DNA of 64,000 nt from Pirellulaceae bacterium. GTDB lineage: Bacteria > Planctomycetota > Planctomycetia > Pirellulales > Pirellulaceae. The stretch lies in the NCBI GenBank assembly GCA_029243025.1, contig JAQWSU010000022.1, forward strand, positions 62,001 through 126,000, given 5' to 3'. Positions 35,670-44,629 of the stretch are shown in pieces (positions within the stretch are counted from its first letter, which is position 1; every line of letters starts with the position of its first letter). The notes under the pieces are model-generated. The model did not search any database, was not told the DNA's origin, and saw nothing but the letters and a program-made list of their open reading frames with translations. The position numbers were made by a program, and so were the translations under genes.

Positions 35670-36318
35670 GGTAAGATTCCTAACGGTCCCAAGAGTAGCA
35701 TTTGCCGAGACCTCGTCTGGCGAGCGGTATGTAATCGAAAGCCCCCCACAACTCAACAGCAATTGAATCGATCAGAGGATTGGGGGCCTGTGACGGGTAC
35801 GATCTTGATTGCCGATTTGCGCTGTAGTGACGTAAGAACAAGGTGTCGACTACTGTCGCAGCAATGAAAGCAAGTCGTGATTTCCCGCGATTTGACTCAC
35901 CTCTCTCATGCGGCAGTGACGAATCATTAGCTTTTGGTTTGTACGCGGTCCGCTGCGAATAATAAGAGGGAGGCATGCAGTTGCAAGTTGAGCGATCGAT
36001 TGGGATTTGATTCCTGCGATCAATCCTCGGTTGCTATCGCTCATCAGCTTCGTGCTAGCGCTTGCATCACAGTTAGTTGCGAAGGTGCTGAAGTCGTTTC
36101 TAGCAGTTCTGCCGCAGCATGAAGTTTCAACCTTTTCGATTACATCGATCTGAACGGTCGAAAGAAACAACGTTTGACGGAATCACGTTTACATCCTAAC
36201 GCAGGTGGCGTAGTCCCAAGGATTTGTCCGATAGGACGGTTAACGCCCAGCCCTGATGATGGAGCAACGTGCGTGGCCAAGATGGCCAAACCGGCAGTGT
36301 GTCAGGAGGAGATCCGAA
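35670..36318. other. Divergent intergenic region without a gene
   Basis: About 650 bp between the SH3 protein and the small protein at 36319. Several short frames on both strands have no family resemblance or ribosome binding site, so I reject them. No strong repeat is seen. The region must contain promoters for both divergent genes. Confidence 0.45.
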
Positions 36319-36594
36319 GTGTCAGAAGATATCAATGTCCTTGCCCTCGTGAAGGGTGAAGAGCGATACATTTTTTTGTACAGCGATTCGAATCGCTCTC
36401 AAACCCTCCGACTTTTGGGCAGGTATGCTTCGAATCCTGACCTGAGTTTTAGTTGGTATGACGCGGCGATTCTCAGCCAGAAGATTCGTCGCCAAGCCCA
36501 AGAATCCGATCCGATGCAAAGTCGTATGAGCTATACGCAAATGACGGACTCGTCCGACAAGTTGGATCCCTGGAACGACGATAGCAATCTGTAG
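36319..36594 (+). CDS. Small protein of unknown function, upstream of xerC
   Basis: A 91-residue protein starting with GTG at 36319, preceded by a strong GGAGGAG at 36305-36311 with seven bases spacing. The N-terminal two thirds are ordered-looking: DINVLALVKGEERYIFLYSD, then LRLLGRYASNPDLSFSWYDAAILSQKI; the last 35 residues are polar. No signal peptide or membrane segment. I recall similar small proteins in other planctomycetes but know of no function. It lies 58 bp upstream of xerC on the same strand and may be co-transcribed with it. The upstream in-frame ATG at 36256 is not needed. Confidence 0.75.
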   Translation: MSEDINVLALVKGEERYIFLYSDSNRSQTLRLLGRYASNPDLSFSWYDAAILSQKIRRQAQESDPMQSRMSYTQMTDSSDKLDPWNDDSNL

Positions 36595-36652
36595 AGCGAT
36601 CAGTTTGCGGCGGATTGCATGCGCACGTGTGACAGCACTGTGAAATTCCATC

Positions 36653-37597
36653 ATGAAGCAATCCGCCCAACGTTTTTTGCGTTATCTCGTGGTCGAACGC
36701 AACGCTTCGGACTTGACTGTAAAAAGCTATCGAGAGGATTTGGCCGCCCTCACTGATTTTCTTGAGGCTGAGGATGGGACGGTACCCGCACCGCACGCGG
36801 TCACCACTTTCGATTTGCGAGATTATGTGTCGGCTCTTCACGAGGCTGGCTATGCAAAGTCGTCTATTTCCCGACGTCTTGCTTCGCTACGCAGTTTTTT
36901 TCGGTTTGCTCAGCGTAATGGGATGGTCGAACACAACCCGGCGAAGCCGTTGAGGAATCCGCGTCCCTCGCGCAGCTTGCCACATTTTCTCAGTACGGCC
37001 GATCTGAAGAAACTGCTTTCCGCGCCACCTGCGGGGGAAAATAGGGGGCTGCGAGATCGAGCGATGCTCGAGACGGTTTACTCGGCCGGTTTGCGGGTCA
37101 GCGAGCTTGTGGGGCTGAACGAGGGCGATTTGGATTTTGAGGAGGCATTGGTTCGAGTCCGAGGAAAAGGACGTCGTGAACGATTGTCGCCGCTCGGTTC
37201 CTTCGCCATTCGTGCCTTGCGTCGTTGGTTGGGCGTGAGAGAACTGGCAGTCGATGTGCCGAAAGGATTGGCTGCACCCGTGTTCGTCAATAAGTTCGGC
37301 CGACGAATCACGACGCGGAGTGTGGCCCGCATGCTCGAGAAATATCTGAAACTCACCGGGCTCGATCTGAGAACTTCGCCCCACACCCTACGGCACAGTT
37401 TTGCGACGCACTTGCTCAATCATGGCGCCGATATCCGTAGCGTTCAAGAACTACTGGGGCACAAGAGTCTCGGCACGACCCAGATTTATACGCACGTTAG
37501 TACGGCCGGATTACGCGCTGCCTACGACAAGGCTCACCCGCGCGCCATCGCCGCTAATTCGCCTGGAAAAAAACAACTTTCGGCAACTGCTCGCTAG
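36653..37597 (+). CDS. xerC: Tyrosine recombinase XerC
   Basis: The 314-residue protein has an N-terminal SAM-like core-binding domain (FLRYLVVERNASDLTVKSY) and a catalytic domain with the tyrosine-recombinase residues: Arg in TVYSAGLRVSEL, His-x-x-Arg in HTLRHSFATHLL, His in LLGHKSLGTT and the nucleophile Tyr in QIYTHV. Length and the GLRVSELVGL motif fit XerC/XerD, which resolve chromosome dimers at dif. No dif-like site was found nearby. There is no integrase-type extension and no sign of a mobile element around it, which supports the housekeeping role. Confidence 0.9.
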   Translation: MKQSAQRFLRYLVVERNASDLTVKSYREDLAALTDFLEAEDGTVPAPHAVTTFDLRDYVSALHEAGYAKSSISRRLASLRSFFRFAQRNGMVEHNPAKPLRNPRPSRSLPHFLSTADLKKLLSAPPAGENRGLRDRAMLETVYSAGLRVSELVGLNEGDLDFEEALVRVRGKGRRERLSPLGSFAIRALRRWLGVRELAVDVPKGLAAPVFVNKFGRRITTRSVARMLEKYLKLTGLDLRTSPHTLRHSFATHLLNHGADIRSVQELLGHKSLGTTQIYTHVSTAGLRAAYDKAHPRAIAANSPGKKQLSATAR

Positions 37598-37620
37598 TCT
37601 CGATTGGGCTGTGAGTTGTT

Positions 37621-38259
37621 CTAGGACTCGACAAGACCCTTCTTCACGGCCCACACGGCTGCTTGTGTTCGATCGCTCGCATTGATTTTGCGAAGAATGT
37701 TTTGAACGTGTTCCTTGACGGTTTCGACGCTGATGCTCAATGAACGTGCGATTTCTCGATTGCTCAGGCCGAGTGCTATGTGCCGTAAGACTTGGGTCTC
37801 GCGATTCGTTAAGGGCACGTCGTCGCCGACGCCTTCACGGCGACGCAACATCGATCGTCGGATTTTTTCCAGAATGGATTCATCTGCAGGGGGGGCACCT
37901 CCGGCAGCTCTTCGAATGCTGGAAACCAATTCGTCACGTGTCGAACTTTTTAAGACGTAGTCATTGGCTCCCAAGGCAACCGATCGAGCGACATAAGTCG
38001 GATTATCGTAAGTCGAAAGAATAATCACTCGCGTCTGGGGCGACTGCTCGCGGATTTGTTCCAACGCTTCCAAACCGTCTGTTCCACCCATTCGAATATC
38101 CATCAGAACGACGTCAGGTGAATGCTTGAGTGTTTGAGCGACCGCCTGGTTGCCGTCTTTAGCCTCACCAACCACTTGAATTTCAGTGTTTTTTAACAAG
38201 TTCAACAGGCCGGTTCTGACAACTGCATGGTCGTCGGCGATCACGATTGAAACGGACAT
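37621..38259 (-). CDS. NarL/FixJ-type response regulator
   Basis: The 212-residue protein has an N-terminal receiver (IVIADDHAVVRTGLLN, phosphoacceptor Asp in VVLMDIRMGG at about 56, Lys in YVLKSS) and a C-terminal LuxR-type helix-turn-helix (LTNRETQVLRHIALGLSNRE then LSISVETVKEHVQNILRKI). This is the classical NarL/FixJ layout. No histidine kinase is next to it, so it is an orphan in this window. It is divergent from the NtrC-type regulator at 38594, and the 334-bp gap between them contains a perfect 16-bp palindrome. Confidence 0.92.
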   Translation of the reverse strand: MSVSIVIADDHAVVRTGLLNLLKNTEIQVVGEAKDGNQAVAQTLKHSPDVVLMDIRMGGTDGLEALEQIREQSPQTRVIILSTYDNPTYVARSVALGANDYVLKSSTRDELVSSIRRAAGGAPPADESILEKIRRSMLRRREGVGDDVPLTNRETQVLRHIALGLSNREIARSLSISVETVKEHVQNILRKINASDRTQAAVWAVKKGLVES

Positions 38260-38397
38260 TACGTCACCCTTATTCGATGAAACGGCATTTTCGCGCTGAA
38301 CTAGACGGAATCGACCGGGAAAAACAACAGAAGATGGCTGATTGGGGCATGTGACAGCTCTGCCTGATTTTTAGCCGGCTCCCCAATGGTAGGGTGT

Positions 38398-38413
38398 TTG
38401 CTTCGCGAAGCAA
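38398..38413. promoter_or_regulatory. Perfect 16-bp palindrome between two divergent regulators
   Basis: TTGCTTCGCGAAGCAA is a perfect inverted repeat without spacer in the region shared by the promoters of the NarL-type and NtrC-type regulators. It may be an operator for a dimeric regulator; as RNA it would form a hairpin with little or no loop, so a DNA site is more likely. Confidence 0.45.
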
Positions 38414-38480
38414 GCCTGCACTCGAATTGGAAACAGGACGTTGCCATCAAATTGTTGCTCGAGCCATTTTTACGGCGTTT

Positions 38481-38509
38481 TTGACTGTCTCCCAGAAGTA
38501 ACGTAGATA
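38481..38509 (+). promoter_or_regulatory. Possible sigma-70 promoter of the NtrC-type regulator
   Basis: TTGACT at 38481-38486 and TAGATA at 38504-38509 are spaced by 17 bp. The -35 box is close to consensus; the -10 box keeps three of six consensus bases. It would give a leader of about 80 bases before the ATG at 38594. Confidence 0.4.
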
Positions 38510-38593
38510 ACTATCGACGACCGGACATTTTGCGCGCGTCATCTCCGGTTGGTTTTTTATCTTGTTGCCCCGGGATTCTTTGAGATTGCATTC

Positions 38594-39985
38594 ATGAAAG
38601 ACGCTTCGATTCTGCTGGTCGACGACGACCGCCACGTGCTCGACTCGATGTCAAGCTGGCTTCAAAGCCAAGGTTATCGGCTGGAAACGGCAGACAGCTT
38701 ACGGTCCGCGGTTGAAAAATTACAGAGTAATCCGTTTGATTTGGTGTTGTCTGACATCCGTCTTAGTGATGGGGATGGATTCGGATTACTCCAGCATTGT
38801 TGCGAGCGCTATCCTGAGTTAACCGTCATTCTGATGACCGGATACGCGACGATGGAGACAGGCGTTGAGGCCTTACGGGCAGGCGCCTTCGATCTGTTGA
38901 CAAAGCCGCTGATCGATCAGGAGCTAGAAATGTCGATCGATCGAGCTTTCTCGCAACGCGAAGTCCTGGCGGAAAATCAGCAACTAAAGGCTCAGCTTGA
39001 CACTCGGTTCGGATTGGACAATATCGTCGGGCACGACCCTCGGATGCAGCGTGTTTTCGAGATGATCGAAAGCGTGGCTGAGACCCGTGCTACGGTTCTG
39101 ATCACGGGAGAAAGCGGTACGGGCAAGTCGATGATTGCTCGAGCGATTCATCGCCGAAGTGATCGTCGCGAAAAATCCTTCGTCGAGGTTGCCTGTGGTG
39201 CCCTGCCTGAGACGCTTCTTGAAAGCGAATTGTTTGGCCACGTCGCGGGCTCGTTCACTGGCGCGACCGGGAATAAGATTGGAAAGTTCAAACAGGCGGA
39301 TGCTGGAACAATTTTCTTAGATGAGATCGGGACAGCTTCGGCTAGTATGCAGGTCAAGTTGCTTCGTATCTTACAAGATCTGCAATTTGAGCCGGTGGGT
39401 GGTACCGAAACGGTCACGGTGGATACACGCGTGATTCTTGCCACGAACGAAGATTTGGCCGAAGCCGTTTCCGATGCTCGCTTTCGCCAGGATCTCTACT
39501 ACCGAATTAATGTGATCAATATTGAGCTGCCTTCACTGAGGCAGCGACCATCCGACATTCCATATTTGGCCCAGTATTTTCTCCGTCAAGTTTGTGAAGA
39601 TGTTGGCAAGGAAGTGGATGGCTTCTCTGGAGAGGCAATGGAGTTGCTCCAGTCTTACGCCTGGCCGGGAAATGTGCGTGAATTGCAAAATGTGATCGAG
39701 CGAGGTGTGTTACTGGGGCGGGGTGGAGTCATCGGAGTTGAGGATTTGGCTTCACACATTCGCACGGCACCTATTTCCTCCATTCCGGCGGCGGTGGCAG
39801 GGCGGACCCTCAAGGAGGCTTTAGCCGGCCCGGAACGCCAGATTATCTTCGAAGTGCTTGAAGCCAACGGGTGGAACCGCAATGCGACGGCTGAATCACT
39901 CGGCATTAACCGCACAACTCTCTATAAAAAAATGAAGCGTTTAGGCCTAGAGGACGCTACCCCTCAGCGTCCGGCCATGATTTGA
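38594..39985 (+). CDS. NtrC-family sigma-54-dependent response regulator
   Basis: The 463-residue protein has a receiver (SILLVDDDRHVLDSM, Asp in LVLSDIRLSDGDG at about 53), an AAA+ domain with Walker A GESGTGKS and Walker B-like GTIFLDEIG, and a Fis-type helix-turn-helix (NRNATAESLGINRTTLYKKM) at the C-terminus. The sigma-54 contact loop reads GSFTGA instead of the usual GAFTGA. It activates sigma-54 promoters on phosphorylation, but no kinase or sigma-54 promoter is seen nearby. The ATG at 38594 starts the receiver directly; an in-frame extension to 38549 is not supported. Terminator-like hairpin follows. Confidence 0.93.
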   Translation: MKDASILLVDDDRHVLDSMSSWLQSQGYRLETADSLRSAVEKLQSNPFDLVLSDIRLSDGDGFGLLQHCCERYPELTVILMTGYATMETGVEALRAGAFDLLTKPLIDQELEMSIDRAFSQREVLAENQQLKAQLDTRFGLDNIVGHDPRMQRVFEMIESVAETRATVLITGESGTGKSMIARAIHRRSDRREKSFVEVACGALPETLLESELFGHVAGSFTGATGNKIGKFKQADAGTIFLDEIGTASASMQVKLLRILQDLQFEPVGGTETVTVDTRVILATNEDLAEAVSDARFRQDLYYRINVINIELPSLRQRPSDIPYLAQYFLRQVCEDVGKEVDGFSGEAMELLQSYAWPGNVRELQNVIERGVLLGRGGVIGVEDLASHIRTAPISSIPAAVAGRTLKEALAGPERQIIFEVLEANGWNRNATAESLGINRTTLYKKMKRLGLEDATPQRPAMI

Positions 39986-39987
39986 CG

Positions 39988-40018
39988 GGGTCCTAATCGG
40001 ACCCGATTCCCGTTTTCT
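39988..40018 (+). terminator. Likely terminator after the NtrC-type regulator
   Basis: GGGTCC-TAATC-GGACCC (39988-40004) is a perfect 6-bp stem with a five-base loop, starting two bases after the stop codon, followed by GATTCCCGTTTTC. The short T-run and the GC-rich stem fit a weak intrinsic terminator before the sucC promoter region. Confidence 0.4.
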
Positions 40019-40117
40019 GTGTGAGTGAACAATCGCGCCGGTGATTCCTGTCGCGTGATTTTCTGCAGCTTGGACAACACGCCCTGACTTCTGTCTCTTG
40101 GGACCGTTTGGCGTCCT

Positions 40118-40147
40118 TGACCCTTCGCGGCGGCGGGTCCTATAATC
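40118..40147 (+). promoter_or_regulatory. Sigma-70 promoter of sucCD
   Basis: TTGACC (40118-40123) and TATAAT (40142-40147) are spaced by 18 bp. Only one base of the -35 box departs from consensus and the -10 box is perfect. It lies 46 bp before the sucC start and would give a leader of about 40 bases. This is the best promoter in the window. Confidence 0.7.
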
Positions 40148-40193
40148 CGACCTTTCTCATCCACCGCGTCTTTGATTACTTGAGTCACGCGCT

Positions 40194-41378
40194 ATGAAAG
40201 TACATGAATTTCAGGCCAAGCAAATCCTGCGCGACGCGGGCGTCGCGGTCCCTCGCGGGATTGTTGCTCGTACAGCCGAGGAGGCCTCAGCGGCTTTTCA
40301 GGAATTGGCCGGCCCAATCGCTGTTGTTAAGGCTCAAATCCATGCGGGCGGCCGCGGCAAAGGCAGGCTAAAAGAGCATCCCGAGCAACCCGGGGTTCAG
40401 TTGGTCAAATCAGCTGACGTAGCCCAAGAAGTGGCCGGCCGACTGCTCGGGAGTTGCCTTGAGACGATCCAAACGGGGCCAGAAGGCCAAGTCGTCCGAC
40501 AGGTGTTGATTGAGGAAGGCTGCCAAATTGCTCGGGAGCTTTACCTGGGAATTGTGGTGGATCGAGCAAAATCATGCCCTGTGCTGATGGCGTCCAGCGA
40601 AGGCGGCGTCGAGATTGAAAAGGTTGCGGCGGAAACACCGGAACTGATTTTCAAGGAACATTTTGACCCAGCCCAGGGTTTGCAAGACTTTCAAGTGCGT
40701 AAACTGTGTCAGCAGTTGGGGATCCAATCTGGAAGCCTCAAGTCGGCGCTCAGCCTGATGAAAGGCCTATGTCGCGTCTTTGCCGAATCCGATTGCAGTC
40801 TGGCTGAAATTAATCCACTGGTGGTCACCGAGCAGGGTGAACTGATCGCCCTGGATGCGAAAATGACGTTCGACGATAACGCCATGTTTCGACATCGAGA
40901 CATTTTGGAGTTCCGCGATGAAGCCGAGGAAGAACCGTCTGAATTACGAGCCGGTAATGCGGGGCTGAGCTATGTTGCTCTCGAGGGCAACATTGGCTGC
41001 CTGGTGAATGGAGCCGGATTGGCGATGAGTACCATGGATCTTATTAAGCTTCATGGTGGCGAGCCCGCAAATTTTCTGGATGTCGGAGGCGGGGCCAATG
41101 TGGACCAGGTGACCGAAGCCTTCCGCATCCTGTTGGATGATAAGAATGTCAAAGCGGTGTTGGTCAATATATTTGGCGGAATCATGCGTTGCACAACGAT
41201 CGCTAATGCCTTGGTCGAAGCCTACAAAACCGTCGGCTTCAACGTGCCGCTTGTCGTTCGTCTTGAAGGTACCGAAGTCAAAGAAGGTCGTCAGATCATT
41301 GCCGATAGCGACGTTGACATCATTACCGCAGATGATTTGACCGATGCTGCGAAAAAGGTTGTGGCAGCGAGTCGCTAA
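40194..41378 (+). CDS. sucC: Succinate--CoA ligase, beta subunit
   Basis: The 394-residue protein is Suc[18 protein letters not shown] at the start, the ATP-grasp segment [35 protein letters not shown], and the C-terminal CoA-ligase domain with [34 protein letters not shown] and [14 protein letters not shown]. With SucD it makes ATP or GTP from succinyl-CoA in the TCA cycle; the nucleotide preference is not visible. Behind the promoter at 40118-40147 and 46 bp ahead of sucD. Confidence 0.96.
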   Translation: MKVHEFQAKQILRDAGVAVPRGIVARTAEEASAAFQELAGPIAVVKAQIHAGGRGKGRLKEHPEQPGVQLVKSADVAQEVAGRLLGSCLETIQTGPEGQVVRQVLIEEGCQIARELYLGIVVDRAKSCPVLMASSEGGVEIEKVAAETPELIFKEHFDPAQGLQDFQVRKLCQQLGIQSGSLKSALSLMKGLCRVFAESDCSLAEINPLVVTEQGELIALDAKMTFDDNAMFRHRDILEFRDEAEEEPSELRAGNAGLSYVALEGNIGCLVNGAGLAMSTMDLIKLHGGEPANFLDVGGGANVDQVTEAFRILLDDKNVKAVLVNIFGGIMRCTTIANALVEAYKTVGFNVPLVVRLEGTEVKEGRQIIADSDVDIITADDLTDAAKKVVAASR

Positions 41379-41388
41379 ACAACACTGC

Positions 41389-41422
41389 ATCTCAACAGGG
41401 ATATGATCTCAACAGGGATATG
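41389..41422 (+). repeat. Exact 17-bp tandem duplication before sucD
   Basis: ATCTCAACAGGGATATG occurs twice in direct succession, at 41389-41405 and 41406-41422, ending two bases before the sucD ATG at 41425. Each copy has an AGGGA that can act as a ribosome binding site, and each copy ends in ATG. The ATG of the first copy (41403) opens a 12-codon frame that overlaps the sucD start in another frame. Confidence 0.9.
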
Positions 41423-41424
41423 TC

Positions 41425-42303
41425 ATGAGTATTCTGATTAACCGAGACACACGCGTCATCTGCCAGGGAATCACTGGTCGAGTTGGTGGATTTCATACCC
41501 GCGGCTGTCTCGAATACGGTACGCAAATGGTTGGTGGCGTCACGCCCGGTAAAGGCGGAGCGGAAGCCGAAGGCTTGCCCGTGTTTGACACGGTGGCCGA
41601 AGCCGTTGAGCAGACGGGGGCCAACGCGACCATGATCTTTGTGCCACCCCCATTTACCGCTGATGCCATCCTTGAGGCGGTGGATGCTGGGATTAAGGTG
41701 GTGATTGCCATCACCGAAGGGGTGCCCGTCTTGGATATGGTCCACGTCTATGAAGTCGTTCGCCGCACAGGAACCCATCTGATTGGGCCCAATTGCCCCG
41801 GCGTGATCACGCCGGAAGAATGCAAGATCGGGATCATGCCAGGATACATTCACAAAAAGGGCTCCGTTGGTGTGATGAGCCGCAGTGGTACGCTGACTTA
41901 CGAGGCCGTCTGGCAGTTGAGCAATGTTGGTTTGGGCCAAACGACTTGTGTCGGATTAGGGGGAGACCCGATTGTTGGCACGTCCTTCATCGATCTCTTG
42001 AAAATGTACGAGGCCGATGATGAAACCGAGGCGATTCTCATGATCGGTGAGATTGGCGGGACCGCTGAGGAAGAAGCGGCTGCGCACGTCAAAGAGCATG
42101 TCACGAAACCGGTGGCTGCCTTTATTGCCGGACGAACGGCTCCACCCGGAAAACGTATGGGCCATGCCGGGGCCATTATTTCTGGTGGCAAAGGAACAGC
42201 CGTCGAAAAGGTCGCTGCCCTTCAGGATGCTGGCATCGAGGTTGCTGAGAGTCCGGCCGATATGGGGGAAGCGGTGAAGCGTTCCATTGCCGCTGCTCGT
42301 TAG
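41425..42303 (+). CDS. sucD: Succinate--CoA ligase, alpha subunit
   Basis: The 292-residue protein is Suc[19 protein letters not shown] and the CoA-binding loop, [28 protein letters not shown], and [12 protein letters not shown], which holds the phosphorylated active-site histidine. Length is normal. It forms the catalytic complex with SucC and is co-transcribed with it. Its translation start lies directly against a 17-bp tandem duplication that contains two possible ribosome binding sites, which may tune the ratio of the two subunits. Confidence 0.96.
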   Translation: MSILINRDTRVICQGITGRVGGFHTRGCLEYGTQMVGGVTPGKGGAEAEGLPVFDTVAEAVEQTGANATMIFVPPPFTADAILEAVDAGIKVVIAITEGVPVLDMVHVYEVVRRTGTHLIGPNCPGVITPEECKIGIMPGYIHKKGSVGVMSRSGTLTYEAVWQLSNVGLGQTTCVGLGGDPIVGTSFIDLLKMYEADDETEAILMIGEIGGTAEEEAAAHVKEHVTKPVAAFIAGRTAPPGKRMGHAGAIISGGKGTAVEKVAALQDAGIEVAESPADMGEAVKRSIAAAR

Positions 42304-42351
42304 CTGCAACGAGATTTCCTTCCCAATTTCATCTGCTTGAAATGCCGGGAA

Positions 42352-42579
42352 ATGATGCCAGCCGTGCTGCTTGTTATCCTTGCCGGATTTTTGCGAGTGG
42401 CTTTATTTTTCGGCATCCTCATCTTCACGCTTGTGAAAAAGCGACCGTATCCCAAGTCCAGCTTGCTGGTAATCGGTGGTGCCGTGGTGCTGCTTGCGGA
42501 ACAGCTCGGCTCCACGATCGTCAGGATGGTTTTCTTGCGAAGCTTTTCGCCAAGTTCCATTCCAACCGCATGGCGATGA
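42352..42579 (+). CDS. Possible small membrane protein after sucD
   Basis: A 75-residue frame with two clear hydrophobic segments (AVLLVILAGFLRVALFFGIL and SSLLVIGGAVVLLAEQLG). The ATG at 42352 is used. The next reading frame carries on after the stop region with LVSTCLWTRALGLFVVAAF, which could be a third segment if there were a frameshift. No family is recognised, so the gene may be a real small protein, a broken one or a chance frame. Confidence 0.35.
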   Translation: MMPAVLLVILAGFLRVALFFGILIFTLVKKRPYPKSSLLVIGGAVVLLAEQLGSTIVRMVFLRSFSPSSIPTAWR

Positions 42580-42755
42580 CCGACTTGGTCTCGACCTGCT
42601 TGTGGACTCGTGCTCTGGGTTTGTTCGTTGTCGCTGCTTTTCGAGACGAGCATCCGATCGGACCAAGATCCATCCACCGATGTCGACGTGAATTGTCCCC
42701 AGCCGCCATTCAACAGCGGTAATCCGTATCATTCGCCGCAGTAGGTGCTGGCGAT

Positions 42756-42971
42756 CTAGTTGATACCCAGGTTGCGTTCAATCGCTTTGGCCCGCGGGTC
42801 GAGCCCCGTGCCACGTGGAGCTGGCTCATCCTTGGGACGCCATTGCTCTGTCCAGGATTCAGTGATGGACGATTCACTGCTAGCTGGCCAGAGATTGCAG
42901 CCACTGGTCCAGGTCGCACAAACTGCCACGATGAGCAGAAAGGAAACAGGAGTGATGTTGAACTGAGTCAT
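42756..42971 (-). CDS. Small lipoprotein of unknown function
   Basis: A 71-residue protein that starts MTQFNITPVSFLLIVAVCAT and has a lipobox ending in TSGC (Cys about 25), followed by a short charged part ending in GLDPRAKAIERNLGI. A similar ending, RAxxIExxLGI, is familiar from other planctomycete small lipoproteins, but I know no function. The internal ATG at 42971 is preferred over an upstream ATG at 43040 because it begins the signal peptide. It is downstream of mnmE on the minus strand, 142 bp from its stop. Confidence 0.65.
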   Translation of the reverse strand: MTQFNITPVSFLLIVAVCATWTSGCNLWPASSESSITESWTEQWRPKDEPAPRGTGLDPRAKAIERNLGIN

Positions 42972-43113
42972 GGGGATTCCGCACGGGCGAACGAACTTTC
43001 GCGTACAAAGGTCAATGGCGCGAAGTCTGTCAAAGAGCATGTTTCCTGTCCAGATCAGTTTTTTCTCACCTCAAGAACAGGACGGCATGAGGCTGTTTCG
43101 TTCGTCACAATTG

Positions 43114-44553
43114 TTATTTGCCGATGCAGAAGCGGCTGAAAATTCGATCTAAAACGTCTTCGGTATAGACCGCGCCGACGACTTTCCCCAGTTCGTTGAG
43201 GGCGTTGCGAATCTCCGCAGCCACCAATTCGTCACCTGCCTGGCCGGATGCCAGCTGGCGAGCTCGGCCGACATCCTCCAAGGCTCGCCGTAGGCTCTCG
43301 CGGCAGCGAGTGGAAGTGGCAGTCACAACACTCGATTCGTCGTTCAGCTTGCCTCCTAGGGCTCGGTTCATTCTTTCCAGCAACTCGTTGACGCCACGGG
43401 TCTGATGGCAGCTGATATGAATTAATTCGATCACTCGTCCCGATTCAAAATGGGTTAGTGTGGTTTGCTGGGCGCCCGGCGTGACTTCAAATCCAAATTG
43501 CTCATGTTCCGACTGCCAAAAATTTGCGATCGAATCCGATTTCGTCAGCACGGCCAGATCGACAGATTGCTCACACGCCAGCTGACTGGCGTCCCATTGT
43601 TGAAAGGTTGTCGAACTGTCAATGCAGAGGACGTTTACGTGTGCCTGCTCGTGTCGTTGAGCAGTCATTTCGCGAGCTGCTGCGTCGATTTGATCGAGTG
43701 GCTGATCATCAACCCCTGCTGTATCGATCAACGTGCATGCGATTCCCCCCAGTTTGACTGCCGACTCCAAATAATCACGCGTGGTTCCTGGGATGTTGGA
43801 AGTGATGGCTGTCTGCTGTGCTGTTAAAGTATTCCATAAGGTGCTCTTACCCGCGTTCGGCCGGCCTCTAAGCACGATGCGTGGTGTGAAATAAGATTCA
43901 CCTCGGCGCTGCATCTGGTCAACCACACTCGCGATAGCCTGTTCGATGGTGGTAAGTTGTCGAGTGGATTCCGTTGCCGAAACGAATTCGATGTCTTCAT
44001 CAACAAAGTCGAGTCCAGCTTCGAGATCGGCACACAGGTTAAGCAAGCCATCTCGCAATTGGTTCAGCTTACTCGAGAGTCCACCTGCTAATTGGGTCAA
44101 GGAAACGTCTAATTGCTGTTGATTCGTAGCATCGATGACACCCAGCACTGCCTCTGCCTGTGGTAGATCGAGCCGACCTGCAAGAAACGCACGAAGTGTG
44201 AACTCGCCTGGCTCGGCAAGTCTTGCGCCGTGCTTGCAAAGCGTTTGTAGCAGCAATTCCAGGATGGGTGGTGAGCCGATCGTATGGACTTCAGCGGCCG
44301 GTTGCCGAGTGTAGCTGCGCTGGGTTGGCCAGACGTAAACTTGGCAATCAAGATCACCGATCGGTTCGCCCGCGTTCAAGTGTCCCGTGACTCGGGTCGC
44401 TTGTTGGCTGGGCAACGGTTGATCGTTGGTTGGATGGAAACAAGCTCTGAGACAGGCAATTGTTTCGGGGCCGCTCAGTCGCAAGATACCTCGGGCTGAT
44501 CCGCCAGATGCGGAAGCAATTGCTGCAATTGTGTCATCGACATCGTAGGCCAT
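43114..44553 (-). CDS. mnmE: tRNA modification GTPase MnmE
   Basis: The 479-residue protein has the N-terminal folate-binding domain (DDTIAAIASASGGSARGILR), helical arms around a G domain with the P-loop GRPNAGKSTLWN, the switch motif NIPGTTRDYLE, DTAG and TKSD, and the C-terminal motif FCIGK, which holds the catalytic cysteine. It makes the cmnm5 modification of U34 in tRNAs together with MnmG. Length is slightly above the usual 450. It is 76 bp downstream of yidC on the same strand. Confidence 0.96.
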   Translation of the reverse strand: MAYDVDDTIAAIASASGGSARGILRLSGPETIACLRACFHPTNDQPLPSQQATRVTGHLNAGEPIGDLDCQVYVWPTQRSYTRQPAAEVHTIGSPPILELLLQTLCKHGARLAEPGEFTLRAFLAGRLDLPQAEAVLGVIDATNQQQLDVSLTQLAGGLSSKLNQLRDGLLNLCADLEAGLDFVDEDIEFVSATESTRQLTTIEQAIASVVDQMQRRGESYFTPRIVLRGRPNAGKSTLWNTLTAQQTAITSNIPGTTRDYLESAVKLGGIACTLIDTAGVDDQPLDQIDAAAREMTAQRHEQAHVNVLCIDSSTTFQQWDASQLACEQSVDLAVLTKSDSIANFWQSEHEQFGFEVTPGAQQTTLTHFESGRVIELIHISCHQTRGVNELLERMNRALGGKLNDESSVVTATSTRCRESLRRALEDVGRARQLASGQAGDELVAAEIRNALNELGKVVGAVYTEDVLDRIFSRFCIGK

Positions 44554-44629
44554 TGCGAAGTGCTTTCCGACCGGTTGTCATTGACAGCGGGGCGTCCGGC
44601 GTGTTGCCCCGCTTCTTGCTCTCCGTTAC

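Noticed and set aside
36653-37597. Tyrosine recombinase as part of a mobile element or integron
   Set aside because: There are no attachment-site repeats, cassettes or phage genes near it; the sequence fits housekeeping XerC.
42300-42713. 137-codon minus-strand frame after sucD
   Set aside because: It is low in hydrophobic order and mirrors the plus-strand hydrophobic frame, which is the better candidate.
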